DNA from: CALKAL01 sp051846895
GTDB lineage: Bacteria > Bacillota > Bacilli > Bacillales > Alkalibacillaceae
Assembly (NCBI GenBank): GCA_051846895.1
Contig: JBPYCQ010000012.1
Span: forward strand, 28,902-92,901
Reading direction: 5' to 3'
DNA length: 64,000 nt
Within the stretch, counting starts at the first letter, position 1. The number at the start of each line of letters is the position of its first letter. Under the pieces are notes generated by a model that was given only the letters and a program-made list of their open reading frames with translations, searched no databases and was not told the origin of the DNA. Shown in pieces: positions 36,011 to 44,841 of this stretch. Both the position numbers and the translations under genes were made by a program.

Positions 36011-37311
36011 TATTTTTTCCGAACTTCCACTTTCCGAATCGAATACTGATCAATTTTTTTAATCACAAATGTATACTGGCCATATTCATAAGTGTCACCT
36101 TCACGCAAATCTGGATTTTCTGTTAATAGCCATCCACTTAAAGTATCGACATCACTATTATCAATATTTAGACTTAGCAATTCATTCACTTCTGTAAGTA
36201 ATATCCGGCCATCTAACACATATTCATTTGGCTGTACCTCATCTACCAATTCTTCTTCCTCATTATCAAATTCATCTTGTATTTCCCCAACTATTTCCTC
36301 GAGTATATCTTCAACCGTAACAATACCTGACGTACCACCATATTCATCAATTAAGACAGCCATATGAATATGTTCCTTTTGCATTTTTTTAAGTAACTGC
36401 TTAATCGGAATCGTTTCAATCACTCTTATAATTGGCCGTGTATAACTTTCAATCGTTTCTTCTTTAATGTCTTCTATTTCAGTAATCGATGTGACTACTT
36501 GTTTAATATTTATCAAGCCGATAATATGGTCATGGTCACCTTTAACTACAGGATATCGTGTATATTTTGATTCTCTAACGCTTTTTAAAAATTGTTCAAC
36601 AGTCGTATTATAGTCGAACACTTCAACATACATCCGAGGCACCATAATTTCCTTGGCCAAACGATTATCAAATTCAAAAATTCGATTGACATATTTGTAT
36701 TCAGATTGATTTATCTCTCCGCTTTCGTAACTATCTGAAAGAATAATTCTTAGTTCTTCTTCCGTATGAGCTAGTTCATGGTCCGATGCCATAGACACTC
36801 CGAACATCTTCGTTAAAATTCTAGCTGATCCATTCAATATCCAAATAAAAGGATACATAACTTTAAAGAAAATAATAAGCGGTTTAGCTGTATTTAAAGC
36901 GATAAACTCCGTCTTCTGAATAGCAAGCGTCTTTGGTACTAATTCACCGATTACAACATGTAAGAACGTAATTAGAAAAAACGCAATAATAAATGAAAGA
37001 AAATGTGTGACCTGATCCGGAAAATCGAGCAAATTAAATAATGGCCGAAGCATACTTTCAACAGTCGGCTCACCAATCCACCCTAAGCCCAATGCTGTAA
37101 TCGTTATACCTAATTGGCATGCGGATAAATATTCATCTAAATGAGACACAACTTTGTGTGCTGCCTCAGCCTTTTTATTTCCTTGTAGCATTAAACTTTC
37201 TATCGTACTACTGCGAATTTTTACAATCGCAAATTCCGAAGCAACAAAAAAAGCTGTAAGAGCAATCAATATTATAATCGTAAACAAATAAATCCAATCT
37301 TGACCGGTCAT
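36010..37311 (-). CDS. CNNM/CorC-family membrane protein (HlyC-like)
   Basis: A 433-aa protein with a DUF21 membrane domain (about 1-190, three or four helices, including GLGWIGEPTVESML and LHVVIGELVPKTLAI). Two CBS domains follow (MVPRMYVEVFDYN to YTRPIIRVIETIPI). It ends with the CorC_HlyC domain (YVLDGRILLTEVNELLSLN). Relatives such as B. subtilis MpfA (YhdP) export magnesium. Start ATG 37311; GTG at 37320 belongs to the TAGGTGACG ribosome site. Single gene. Confidence 0.88.
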   Translation of the reverse strand: MTGQDWIYLFTIIILIALTAFFVASEFAIVKIRSSTIESLMLQGNKKAEAAHKVVSHLDEYLSACQLGITITALGLGWIGEPTVESMLRPLFNLLDFPDQVTHFLSFIIAFFLITFLHVVIGELVPKTLAIQKTEFIALNTAKPLIIFFKVMYPFIWILNGSARILTKMFGVSMASDHELAHTEEELRIILSDSYESGEINQSEYKYVNRIFEFDNRLAKEIMVPRMYVEVFDYNTTVEQFLKSVRESKYTRYPVVKGDHDHIIGLINIKQVVTSITEIEDIKEETIESYTRPIIRVIETIPIKQLLKKMQKEHIHMAVLIDEYGGTSGIVTVEDILEEIVGEIQDEFDNEEEELVDEVQPNEYVLDGRILLTEVNELLSLNIDNSDVDTLSGWLLTENPDLREGDTYEYGQYTFVIKKIDQYSIRKVEVRKK

Positions 37312-37380
37312 AAACGTCACCTACAAATTATAAAGTGTCTCTGAATTATCATGCCCTATTTATTTTAATAATATAAAGGA

Positions 37381-37416
37381 CTGCTTAACTAGCCGACATA
37401 AACACTAGTTAAGCAG
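37381..37416 (-). terminator. Terminator after the hemerythrin-like gene
   Basis: CTGCTTAACTAG and CTAGTTAAGCAG form a perfect 12-bp stem. On the minus strand the tail is only TCCTTTAT; on the plus strand it is ATTTTTTT. Confidence 0.7.
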
Positions 37417-37422
37417 ATTTTT

Positions 37423-37881
37423 TTAATATCCACTATATGAATCCCTATGGAATTTTCCATTAGCTTGATATAAATAATTCTCAGGTACTGCTTCTTCAAC
37501 TTTAGGGAAAATTTCACGTTCTTCAAGCCGGACATGCTCATCTAATATTTGTCCAAGTTCATTCATTTTGTCATACTGTGTCTTAATTGTTGACCTTAAT
37601 TGTTGGATGAGTGATCTTATTTGTGTATGTTGATATAACGCCTCTTTTATTAGGTCTGCATCTGGTTCATCTGCATAATGTAAGTATAGTGGAAATAAGA
37701 CTTCTTCTTCATCACGAAAATGATCTTCTCCATCCTTTTCCCAAAAGTCAATTAAACTTCTCATTAAGTCCTTATATGATAAGTCGCTTTTGTCTGTTCC
37801 TGCTCGTTTAAGTTCTAAGCTCATCGTTAACGCATGATGGTGATGATGGGATAAAGGATTTAATGCTTCATGCCGCTTCAT
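37423..37881 (-). CDS. Hemerythrin-like (HHE cation-binding) protein
   Basis: A 152-aa all-helical protein. Iron-ligand candidates are HHHHHALTMSLELK at the N-terminus, EDHFRDEEEVLFPLYLHY, LYQHTQIRSLI and LDEHVRLEEREIFPKVE, the usual H/HxxxE/HxxxD order of hemerythrin domains. Such proteins bind oxygen, NO or iron with a di-iron centre in the cytosol. Its place upstream of no other gene but next to the ba3 oxidase operon fits a respiratory or oxygen role; inference. ATG 37881 follows AGGAGG. Confidence 0.85.
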   Translation of the reverse strand: MKRHEALNPLSHHHHHALTMSLELKRAGTDKSDLSYKDLMRSLIDFWEKDGEDHFRDEEEVLFPLYLHYADEPDADLIKEALYQHTQIRSLIQQLRSTIKTQYDKMNELGQILDEHVRLEEREIFPKVEEAVPENYLYQANGKFHRDSYSGY

Positions 37882-37954
37882 AAAAAAACCTCCTTCAATT
37901 GATTTATCATTAGTGTAACATTAATAATATCTTCGTTTACAATACTTTTATGAA

Positions 37955-37990
37955 AAAGAACACTAGCCAACATTAGACTAGTGTTCTTTT
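37955..37990 (-). terminator. Terminator after the ba3 oxidase operon
   Basis: AAAAGAACACTAG pairs perfectly with CTAGTGTTCTTTT, 8 bp past the stop at 37998. Confidence 0.92.
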
Positions 37991-37997
37991 AACTATA

Positions 37998-39626
37998 TTA
38001 CCAGAACTTAAATCCTTTAGACCCTGGAGGTGCATTCTGTATTAAGTCAATAATCGGAATCGTATAGGCTAATAAAATTAATGCAAATGCAATTCCAATC
38101 CATACTTTCCAGTTTTCCAAAATAGGAGGAATTTTTAAGTTTTTCTCAGCTGGAACAGCAATTGGGAATTCTTCTTTTCCTTTTGGTGCGAAATAAGCTA
38201 AGTTAATCATTAAGGATACATAGAGAATTAATGAAATTAACAAGAATGTCCCACCAACTGCCATTGCTGTTTCATAGGCTCCCCAACCTGATGCAACCTC
38301 ATGTCCGTTATAACTTGTTACTTGGGTTCTTCTAGGGTTACCTTGAAGCCCTGAAAAATGCATTGCACCAGACATGATAAACATACCGACTAACCATAAA
38401 ACCGTTTGATAAATTCCTAAGCCATTAACACGTTTTGTTAAAACACGGCCTTTAAGGTGTGGAATCAGCCAGTAACTAATCCCCATAAAAGTAACCGCAA
38501 CTGTTGTACCAACTGTTAAGTGGAAGTGACCAGTTACCCAAATCGTATTATGAATCACTTGGTTCATCTGGTTACTTGCGTTAATAATTCCACCTGCACC
38601 ACCTGGTATAAAGACAGCCATCGCTAGGAAAGGTGCAAGAAAACGTACATCTTTCCAAGGTAATTTTTTAAACCAACCGAACAACCCTCTTCCACCAAGA
38701 CTTCTTCCTCTCATTTCAAACGTTGCAAATAGAGCAAAAGCTGTCATTAATGATGGAATGATAACCGCAAATGTTAAAATAACTTGTAGGAACTTCCATC
38801 CCTCACTAATTCCTGATTCCAACAACTGATGGTGGAAACCAACTGGAATCGAGAACAAAATGAAAAGTAAGAACGCTAATCTTGCCATTGAATCACTAAA
38901 TATTTTTGCTCCAATAATTTTTGGTACAATTGCATACCAAGCCATATACGCTGGTAATAACCAGAAATAGACTAATGGGTGACCGAAATACCAGAATAAT
39001 GTACGGCTTAAAGTGACGTTAATCGTATCCACCCATCCAAATGACCAAGGAATGAATTGGAAAACAACAGTAACTACGACACCAATTGTTGCAATAAACC
39101 ATAATACTAGTGTCGCAACTGACATAAATGCTAGTAATGGGCTAGGTTCTCCTGGATTTTCTTTTTTCCATTTTCTATACTGACCGATATTTGATATCCC
39201 TGAAAAATAAGTACCTATAACTAATAGTGCTAATGCAATATAGAAAAATGGTGACGCTTTTAATGGTGCATAGAATGTATAAAGAACAGTTGCTTCACCT
39301 AAAACGATCATTGTCACTCCAAGTAGAGTACCAACAAACATTAACCAAAAACCAATCCAAGCAAATCGGCGGTTTACCGGTGATATTTCTCCAGTTGTCT
39401 TATTGATAACAGCATGGAAAAACCCAAAAATAAAGAATGTTGTAAATACTAATCCCATTAATACACCGTGGGCTGTTAATAACTGATAATAGTTAATCGC
39501 TGGTGGTAGAGTAATTGTTTCACTTCTAACCAATGTTTGTAATAAACCGATTATTCCCGCTACTAACATAGAACCTATAGCAACGTAGAAATGCGCCATA
39601 CTTAATTTGACATCACGTTTACTCAA
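37998..39626 (-). CDS. cbaA: ba3-type (b(o/a)3) terminal oxidase subunit I
   Basis: A 542-aa haem-copper oxidase catalytic subunit with 12 or more helices. Haem and copper ligands appear in YYQLLTAHGVLMGLVF, WYFGHPLVYFWLLPAYMAWY (Cu-B His), PVGFHHQLLE (His-His) and NTIWVTGHFHLTVGTTVAV (haem His). It reduces oxygen to water and pumps protons. The features match the B family (ba3), used at low oxygen. TTG 39626 directly follows the subunit II stop codon, with GGAGGTGA ahead. Third gene of the operon. Confidence 0.93.
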   Translation of the reverse strand: MSKRDVKLSMAHFYVAIGSMLVAGIIGLLQTLVRSETITLPPAINYYQLLTAHGVLMGLVFTTFFIFGFFHAVINKTTGEISPVNRRFAWIGFWLMFVGTLLGVTMIVLGEATVLYTFYAPLKASPFFYIALALLVIGTYFSGISNIGQYRKWKKENPGEPSPLLAFMSVATLVLWFIATIGVVVTVVFQFIPWSFGWVDTINVTLSRTLFWYFGHPLVYFWLLPAYMAWYAIVPKIIGAKIFSDSMARLAFLLFILFSIPVGFHHQLLESGISEGWKFLQVILTFAVIIPSLMTAFALFATFEMRGRSLGGRGLFGWFKKLPWKDVRFLAPFLAMAVFIPGGAGGIINASNQMNQVIHNTIWVTGHFHLTVGTTVAVTFMGISYWLIPHLKGRVLTKRVNGLGIYQTVLWLVGMFIMSGAMHFSGLQGNPRRTQVTSYNGHEVASGWGAYETAMAVGGTFLLISLILYVSLMINLAYFAPKGKEEFPIAVPAEKNLKIPPILENWKVWIGIAFALILLAYTIPIIDLIQNAPPGSKGFKFW

Positions 39627-40097
39627 TTAAATCACCTCCAGTTTAGCACTCATAAAGTGGTGCCCTGTTCCGCAATATTCGTTACATAAAATTAGATAGC
39701 TACCTTTTTTATTAAACGTATAAGTCATTGAGTTAATAAGTCCTGGTGTTACCATCATGTTGACATTCGTTCCCGCAATCTCAAAGCCATGAACAACGTC
39801 TATTGATGTGACGATAATTTTCACTTCTGCACCTTGAGGAATCTCAATATCATTAGGTGTAAAACCGAAAGATTGTAATACGATAACTAATTCATATTGA
39901 TTTTCTCCGACCTGTTTTAAACCCGGTTCATCAAAAGGTTTTGTTTCCCAAACTTTTTCTGGATCGATTTGTGTTAAGTCACTTGGTGGAGCCTTATGCT
40001 CTTGTGTAAAAGCTTGGATTCCAATTGTTGTTAAGAAAGCAATTAACGTAATCGTTCCAATTGTTAGCCAAATTTTTTCAAGCTTATGAATATGCAT
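39627..40097 (-). CDS. cbaB: ba3-type oxidase subunit II (CuA)
   Basis: A 156-aa protein: one N-terminal helix (KIWLTIGTITLIAFLTTIGI) and an external cupredoxin domain. CuA ligands are seen in TSIDVVHGFEIAG and in ILCNEYCGTGHHFMSAKLEV (C-x3-C, His, Met). It takes electrons from cytochrome c and passes them to subunit I. Its short length and single helix are typical of ba3 subunit II. ATG 40097 follows GAAGGGGGA. Confidence 0.93.
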   Translation of the reverse strand: MHIHKLEKIWLTIGTITLIAFLTTIGIQAFTQEHKAPPSDLTQIDPEKVWETKPFDEPGLKQVGENQYELVIVLQSFGFTPNDIEIPQGAEVKIIVTSIDVVHGFEIAGTNVNMMVTPGLINSMTYTFNKKGSYLILCNEYCGTGHHFMSAKLEVI

Positions 40098-40116
40098 TAT
40101 TCAAATCCCCCTTCAT

Positions 40117-40242
40117 TTATCTACTTAAAAATAGGAAGTAAATCGCCAACCATGAACCAACGATTAAAGCACCAACAATTAATACTGAAATAAAAGCACC
40201 GTGCAGTTTTTCTTCATGATGCTCTTCGTTTTTATGACCCAT
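40117..40242 (-). CDS. ba3-type oxidase subunit IIa (41 aa)
   Basis: MGHKNEEHHEEKLHGAFISV leads into VLIVGALIVGSWLAIYFLFL and ends SR. The short His/Glu-rich N-terminus and single helix match the CoxIIa subunit family, which supplies the extra helix that B-family subunit II lacks. ATG 40242 is preceded by GGGGGGATTATCG. The stop lies 19 bp before subunit II. The gene is short and easily missed, yet it is the first gene of the operon. Confidence 0.88.
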   Translation of the reverse strand: MGHKNEEHHEEKLHGAFISVLIVGALIVGSWLAIYFLFLSR

Positions 40243-40306
40243 CGATAATCCCCCCTCTTTATGTACCTTTCTTATCTCCATAATAAAAAATGTCAAAGTG
40301 TAGATT

Positions 40307-40364
40307 TGTGATTTATATCACAGTTTTAAGTGAAAAAAATGACGGAAGTGTGAAATATATCACA
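40307..40364. promoter_or_regulatory. Two Fnr/Crp-type boxes before the ba3 operon
   Basis: TGTGATTTATATCACA (40307-40322) and TGTGAAATATATCACA (40349-40364) are two perfect TGTGA-N6-TCACA palindromes, 42 bp centre to centre (four helical turns). They lie 65-122 bp upstream of the subunit IIa start. The Crp/Fnr gene is immediately upstream. Confidence 0.85.
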
Positions 40365-40413
40365 GACAAATAATAAAAAGAAGGTTATATTGGGTTATTC
40401 ACGGTAAATAGGC

Positions 40414-40455
40414 AAAAAAAAAATAACCCAAGAGCTTAGTTACTCTTAAGTTATT
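40414..40455 (-). terminator. Terminator after the Crp/Fnr gene
   Basis: AATAACTTAAGAG pairs with CTCTTGGGTTATT (two G-U pairs), followed by nine T residues on the minus strand. It separates the regulator from the oxidase operon. Confidence 0.88.
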
Positions 40456-40503
40456 AATTTGATTTTTGCCATCCCGATTCCAAGTGCTGGAAAATAACTT
40501 CTT

Positions 40504-41214
40504 TCACTTTTTATTTCTTGGACATGTCATATAACTTTTTAACCCTTCAATACAATGAATCGTAATCTCTTGTCGGTTATAAGTCATGATCCCATCCTTT
40601 TTTAATTTATTAAAAACCCGATTCACCGTTTCTCTTGAAACCCCAACTAAACTAGCGAGTTCTGCATTTGTAATTGGTATATGCAAATGCACAACCGTCG
40701 AATTTTCTTCCCTCTCACCAAGTTCATAAGCAAATTGAACAAGCGTAGCAATAATTCTTTGTGATACATCTTGGGTTTGGATGGAGCGCAGCCTCTCTTG
40801 AATTTCGATTAGTTTTTTTCCTACTTCGCGCATAACTTTTATTGATGTTCCTGGCCTTTGCACGAGAAGCTCTTCAAACCTTTCAATTGGCACAGCTAGG
40901 ACAGTCACTTCTGTTAATGTTTCTGCAGTAGCTGGATAAGGACTGTCTTCAAAAAAGCCGGCATGAGGGAACATCTCATTCGAATGTAGGATATTTATTA
41001 TTTGTTCTTCACCGTTCTCACTAATTTTGAAAATTTTAATAAGACCAGTAACGATGAAAAACACATCTTTTCGCTCGTCACCTTCATGAAAGATGTATTC
41101 ATTTTTATCGAACCTTTTTTCAATGGAGATGTCAGCAATTTTCCACAGTTCTTCTTCCGTTAGCCCTCTAAAAATTGGGCACTTTCTGTAAAAATCAGGT
41201 GAATATTTATGCAT
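40504..41214 (-). CDS. Crp/Fnr-family transcriptional regulator
   Basis: A 236-aa protein: cyclic-nucleotide-like sensor domain (NEYIFHEGDERKDVFFIVTG, about 37-56), dimer helix, and a C-terminal winged helix with ITNAELASLVGVSRETVNRV. The recognition helix SRETVNR resembles those that read TGTGA half-sites, such as B. subtilis Fnr (RESVNR). Two such sites lie downstream before the oxidase operon. Two Cys near the C-terminus (ITIHCIEG, MTCPRNKK) and one near the N-terminus do not form the three-Cys cluster of B. subtilis Fnr, so the sensed signal is unclear. ATG 41214 has AAGGAGGG. Confidence 0.88.
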   Translation of the reverse strand: MHKYSPDFYRKCPIFRGLTEEELWKIADISIEKRFDKNEYIFHEGDERKDVFFIVTGLIKIFKISENGEEQIINILHSNEMFPHAGFFEDSPYPATAETLTEVTVLAVPIERFEELLVQRPGTSIKVMREVGKKLIEIQERLRSIQTQDVSQRIIATLVQFAYELGEREENSTVVHLHIPITNAELASLVGVSRETVNRVFNKLKKDGIMTYNRQEITIHCIEGLKSYMTCPRNKK

Positions 41215-41227
41215 CGTGAAACCCTCC

Positions 41228-41827
41228 TTACCAATCTGGCCCTGCTGGTAATTGCCATTTGTATATAACTGACAGCATTCGTAAAACTACGATCACTGCT
41301 ACAATTCCAACGAGCTGCCATGTTTCTTGAAAAATTCCTAAGCCAACTGTTAATGCGCCTAATACTGCCCACATTGCGTATATCTCTTGATGCAGGACGA
41401 GTGGTTTTCTTCTGGCGAGTATATCTCTAATGATTCCACCACCAACACCTGTCAGAACACCAGCGACAATAATCGCGATTAACGGGTGTCCAGCGAGTGC
41501 AGCGAACATTGCCCCTTGTACCGCAAATGCCCCTAGCCCTATCGCATCGAAAAATGCAAGCCATCTCACCCACCCTTGAATCCAATTATTCGGAATAAAA
41601 AATATAACTGTCATCGTAACGAAAGCTATGATAAATAGTGTATTCTGCTCCCAAATATCAGAAACAGGAAGGCCCAGCAATAAGTTTCGAACAATTCCAC
41701 CACCAAAAGCGGTAGTAAAGCCTAATAAATACACTCCGAAAAGATCATACTTCTCTTCTAAGGCAACGATGACGCCACTAATTGCAAATGCCATCGTCCC
41801 AATGATGTTTAGTAAATCCCAAGTCAA
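41228..41827 (-). CDS. TRIC/UPF0126 membrane protein
   Basis: A 199-aa protein with about seven helices in two repeats, each starting with a GT/GG-rich motif: IIGTMAFAISGVIVALEEK, TTAFGGGIVRNLLLG, then VQGAMFAALAGHPLI and LTGVGGGIIRDILARRKPLV. UPF0126 proteins include bacterial TRIC cation channels and YicG-type glycine transporters. TTG 41827 lies 6 bases after GAGGTG; GTG 41836 is within that site. The Crp/Fnr gene follows 13 bp downstream, so the two may be cotranscribed. Confidence 0.85.
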   Translation of the reverse strand: MTWDLLNIIGTMAFAISGVIVALEEKYDLFGVYLLGFTTAFGGGIVRNLLLGLPVSDIWEQNTLFIIAFVTMTVIFFIPNNWIQGWVRWLAFFDAIGLGAFAVQGAMFAALAGHPLIAIIVAGVLTGVGGGIIRDILARRKPLVLHQEIYAMWAVLGALTVGLGIFQETWQLVGIVAVIVVLRMLSVIYKWQLPAGPDW

Positions 41828-42017
41828 CCAATTCACCTCTATAATTATTTAAAACCGTTATCTGAACCTTTTGTTACCAACTATTTTAACAGATAAAACA
41901 AATAAAGTTACCATTGCCATGAAATATTCAAAAATTGTTAGGTAATTTTACCTATAATTGGTTAAAGTAATTACTAAATGGAAATAAGAGGTGCATATTT
42001 GGCGGAACTTGGGCGCA

Positions 42018-42449
42018 CGACGGACGGATTTGGCCTGCGACGGTCGAAGGTGAACCCGTAACGGTCGAAGATGGGCCTGCGACGGTCGAAGGTGGACGCG
42101 TAACGGTCGAAGGTGAACCCGCGACGGTCGAAGGTGAACCCACGACGGTCGAAGGTGGACCCGCGACGGTCGAAGTGTGCCTGCGACGGTCGAAGGTGAA
42201 CCCGCGACGGTCGAAGGTGAACCCGTGACGGACGAAGGTGAACCCGCGACGGTCGAAGGTGAACCCGTGACGGTCGAAGGTGGACCCGTAACGGTCGAAG
42301 ATGGGCCTGCGACGGTCGAAGGTGAACCCGTAACGGACGAAGATGAACCCGCGACGGTCGAAGGTGAACCCGTGACGGTCGAAGGTGGACCCGTAACGGT
42401 CGAAGATGAACCCGCGACGGTCGAAGGTGGACGCGTAACGGACGAACCG
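42018..42449. repeat. 21-bp tandem array G (about 20 units)
   Basis: Units start CGACGGTCGAAG or TAACGGTCGAAG with tails such as GTGAACCCG, GATGGGCCTG and GTGGACGCG. ACGG recurs every 21 bp from 42040 to 42438, except for one 20-bp unit at about 42160-42180 and one at the left edge. The 20-bp unit shifts every frame, which argues against a protein. Reverse-complemented, the core is the CTTCGACCGTCG of array C. It lies between a terminator and the TRIC-type gene. Confidence 0.95.
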
Positions 42450-42463
42450 TAATCCCAATCAAA

Positions 42464-42493
42464 CAAAAAACGGAATGCCCTTAAGACACTCCG
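42464..42493 (-). terminator. Terminator after the zinc-finger peptide gene
   Basis: CGGAGTG pairs with CATTCCG (one G-U) and is followed by six T residues on the minus strand. Confidence 0.8.
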
Positions 42494-42500
42494 CCTGATT

Positions 42501-42674
42501 CTAATCTAAAATGCGATGATTTATATCTACATCACTTATTCGACTTTCTTTACTTTCTGTTTCAGAAACAAATCCATCTCCGTGACAAACAGGGCACGTA
42601 TATTGCCAATATTCATCATCTCTTACTAGTCCTTCACCTTCACATGCTTTACATTTAAATTCTTGAGAGCCCAT
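42501..42674 (-). CDS. Small DnaJ-type zinc-finger protein
   Basis: A 57-aa protein with two CxxCxGxG knots, FKCKACEGEGLV and YTCPVCHGDGFV. Together these supply four Cys for one zinc, as in the DnaJ zinc-finger and B. subtilis YuiA-like small proteins. The start is ATG 42674, one base beyond the aconitase stop codon, so translation is probably coupled. A ribosome site is weak (AGTGGTG). It could assist iron-sulfur or protein folding steps for aconitase; that is inference from position only. Confidence 0.75.
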   Translation of the reverse strand: MGSQEFKCKACEGEGLVRDDEYWQYTCPVCHGDGFVSETESKESRISDVDINHRILD

Positions 42675-42675
42675 C

Positions 42676-44643
42676 TTAAACACCACTTTCTTGTTTGTTT
42701 TTAATCCAATTGATGACTCCGCCTGCGAGTATTATGTCCAAATGTCTCTCAGTTAAATCATGCTTAACTCGCACGACATCACTTTTACCATCACCTTTAA
42801 TCTTCACTTCAAATTCCTTCTGCTTTCTAACCGTATCTCTCACATTTTCAAATTGTAAAAAGTCACCTTTTTCAAGTTTGTCAAAATCTGATTCATCAAC
42901 GAATGTGATTGGTAAAATTCCGAAGTTAATTAAGTTTTGTAAATGTATTCTTGCAAAATCCTTAACTAAAGCGACCTTCAAACCTAAATATCGCGGTGCT
43001 AAAGCAGCGTGTTCTCTACTTGACCCTTGACCATAGTTAAACCCTGCCACAACTGCATGGCCACCATCATCCCGCGTTTCCATAGCACGTTGGTAATACG
43101 TATCATCTACAATTTCAAAAGCAAATGTAGCTATCCGTGGCAAATTACTTCGGTATGGGAGTACACGTGATCCACCTGCTAAAATTTCATCTGTCGAAAT
43201 GTTATCTCCCATTTTCAATAAAATAGGTAGTTCAAAGTTATCTTCAATCGGTGTTAAGTCTGGAATGGACTTAATATTAGGCCCTTTAACGATTTCAACT
43301 TCTGTTCCAGGCTCATGATTTAGTGGCTCTTCAAGCATACCTTTGTCTCTTTCCAAATCAATTTTTTCAGGGTCTTTAACTTTAGGATATTTCATATTTA
43401 ATGTTCTTGGATCCGTAATGACTCCAGTTAAAGCAGATGCTGCTGCCGTTTCTGGACTGCACAAAAAGACACTATCTTCTTTTGTACCAGAGCGCCCTGG
43501 GAAATTACGTGGCGTTGTGCGCAAACTATTTCTACCAGAAGCTGGTGCTTGCCCCATACCAATACAACCATTACAGCCTGCCTGATGTAATCTTGCCCCC
43601 GCCGCTAATAGGCTAGCAATATGCCCATCATCAACTAGTTGAGTTAATATTTGACGAGATGATGGATTAACATCCAAAGATAAACCATCAGCTATTGTTT
43701 TACCTTTTACAATTTCAGCTACGATAGCAAAATCACGATATCCCGGATTTGCCGATGATCCGATGTATGACTGATAAATAGGCTCACCCGCTACTTCACT
43801 TACAGGCACGACATTACCAGGACTTGATGGCTTCGCAATTAAAGGTTCTATTTTTGATAAATCAATTTCTTCATGCAAGTCATAATCACAGCCACGATCA
43901 GCTTTTAATTCTACCCAGTCTTCTTCACGCCCCTGCGTTTTTAAGAAACGTTTAATTTCATTATCTGAAGGAAAAACGGTAGCTGTCGCGCCAAGTTCAG
44001 CGCCCATATTCGCAATGACGTGACGATCCATCGCTGACAGCTCATCAACCCCAGGCCCGTAATACTCAATAATTTTACCGACACCGCCTTTCACATCATG
44101 GCGTCGTAACATTTCCAAAATCACATCTTTTGCACTAACCCAATCAGGAAGCTTACCTGTTAGTTTCACACCCCATATTTTTGGCATTTTTACATAAAAG
44201 GGTTCACCTGCAATCGCCATCGCGACGTCAATACCACCTGCTCCCATCGCCAGCATGCCCATACAACCATTTGCACAAGTATGACTATCTGAACCAAGCA
44301 GAGTCTTGCCAGGCTTAGCTAGACGTTGCATATGGACCGGGTGACTTACACCATTTCCAGGCTTACTATAATACAAACCGAATTTTCTCGTCGCACTTCT
44401 TAAAAATATATGGTCATCCGCATTTCGATGGTCCTCTTGAATTAAATTGTGATCCACATATTGACACGATGCTTCAGTTTTTGCACTTTCGACTCCCATC
44501 GCTTCAAGCTCAAGCATTACCATCGTTCCAGTCGCATCTTGGGTCAGTGTTTGATCAATTTTTAGTCCAATTTCTTCACCTGGATTCATTTCTCCAGAAA
44601 CTAAATGACTTTGAATTAATTTTTGCGCCACATTTAACTTCAA
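42676..44643 (-). CDS. Aconitate hydratase (mitochondrial-type, about 655 aa)
   Basis: A [4Fe-4S] hydro-lyase of the citric acid cycle that interconverts citrate and isocitrate. Cluster Cys lie in LLGSDSHTCANGCMGMLAMG and in CNGCIGMGQAPASGRNS; substrate residues in NYGQGSSREHAALAPR near the swivel domain. The 655-aa length is that of the shorter aconitase class, not the 900-aa CitB of B. subtilis. The start is TTG 44643 (KLNVAQKLI), 8 bases after AAAGGAG; the longer frame to 44697 lacks one. It is followed without a gap by the zinc-finger peptide gene. Confidence 0.92.
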   Translation of the reverse strand: MKLNVAQKLIQSHLVSGEMNPGEEIGLKIDQTLTQDATGTMVMLELEAMGVESAKTEASCQYVDHNLIQEDHRNADDHIFLRSATRKFGLYYSKPGNGVSHPVHMQRLAKPGKTLLGSDSHTCANGCMGMLAMGAGGIDVAMAIAGEPFYVKMPKIWGVKLTGKLPDWVSAKDVILEMLRRHDVKGGVGKIIEYYGPGVDELSAMDRHVIANMGAELGATATVFPSDNEIKRFLKTQGREEDWVELKADRGCDYDLHEEIDLSKIEPLIAKPSSPGNVVPVSEVAGEPIYQSYIGSSANPGYRDFAIVAEIVKGKTIADGLSLDVNPSSRQILTQLVDDGHIASLLAAGARLHQAGCNGCIGMGQAPASGRNSLRTTPRNFPGRSGTKEDSVFLCSPETAAASALTGVITDPRTLNMKYPKVKDPEKIDLERDKGMLEEPLNHEPGTEVEIVKGPNIKSIPDLTPIEDNFELPILLKMGDNISTDEILAGGSRVLPYRSNLPRIATFAFEIVDDTYYQRAMETRDDGGHAVVAGFNYGQGSSREHAALAPRYLGLKVALVKDFARIHLQNLINFGILPITFVDESDFDKLEKGDFLQFENVRDTVRKQKEFEVKIKGDGKSDVVRVKHDLTERHLDIILAGGVINWIKNKQESGV

Positions 44644-44841
44644 CTCAATAACTCCTTTCAATGACAAAACGTATGTAACCATCATTATTTTGTTCAATTA
44701 ATCAAAAATTACACAGACATTTTAAGTGTCTATATTTTTACTAGTGAGATGGACTCATGTTTCATCGAAGGGTTGCGAACATATGTTCTGTTATTTTATA
44801 ATATGGACAAAGCAAAGCACTATGTTTTGGAGGTGCCTATT

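Noticed and set aside
41948..42466. Three long minus-strand frames and one plus-strand frame across array G
   Set aside because: A 20-bp unit in the middle shifts every frame, and no start signal is present.
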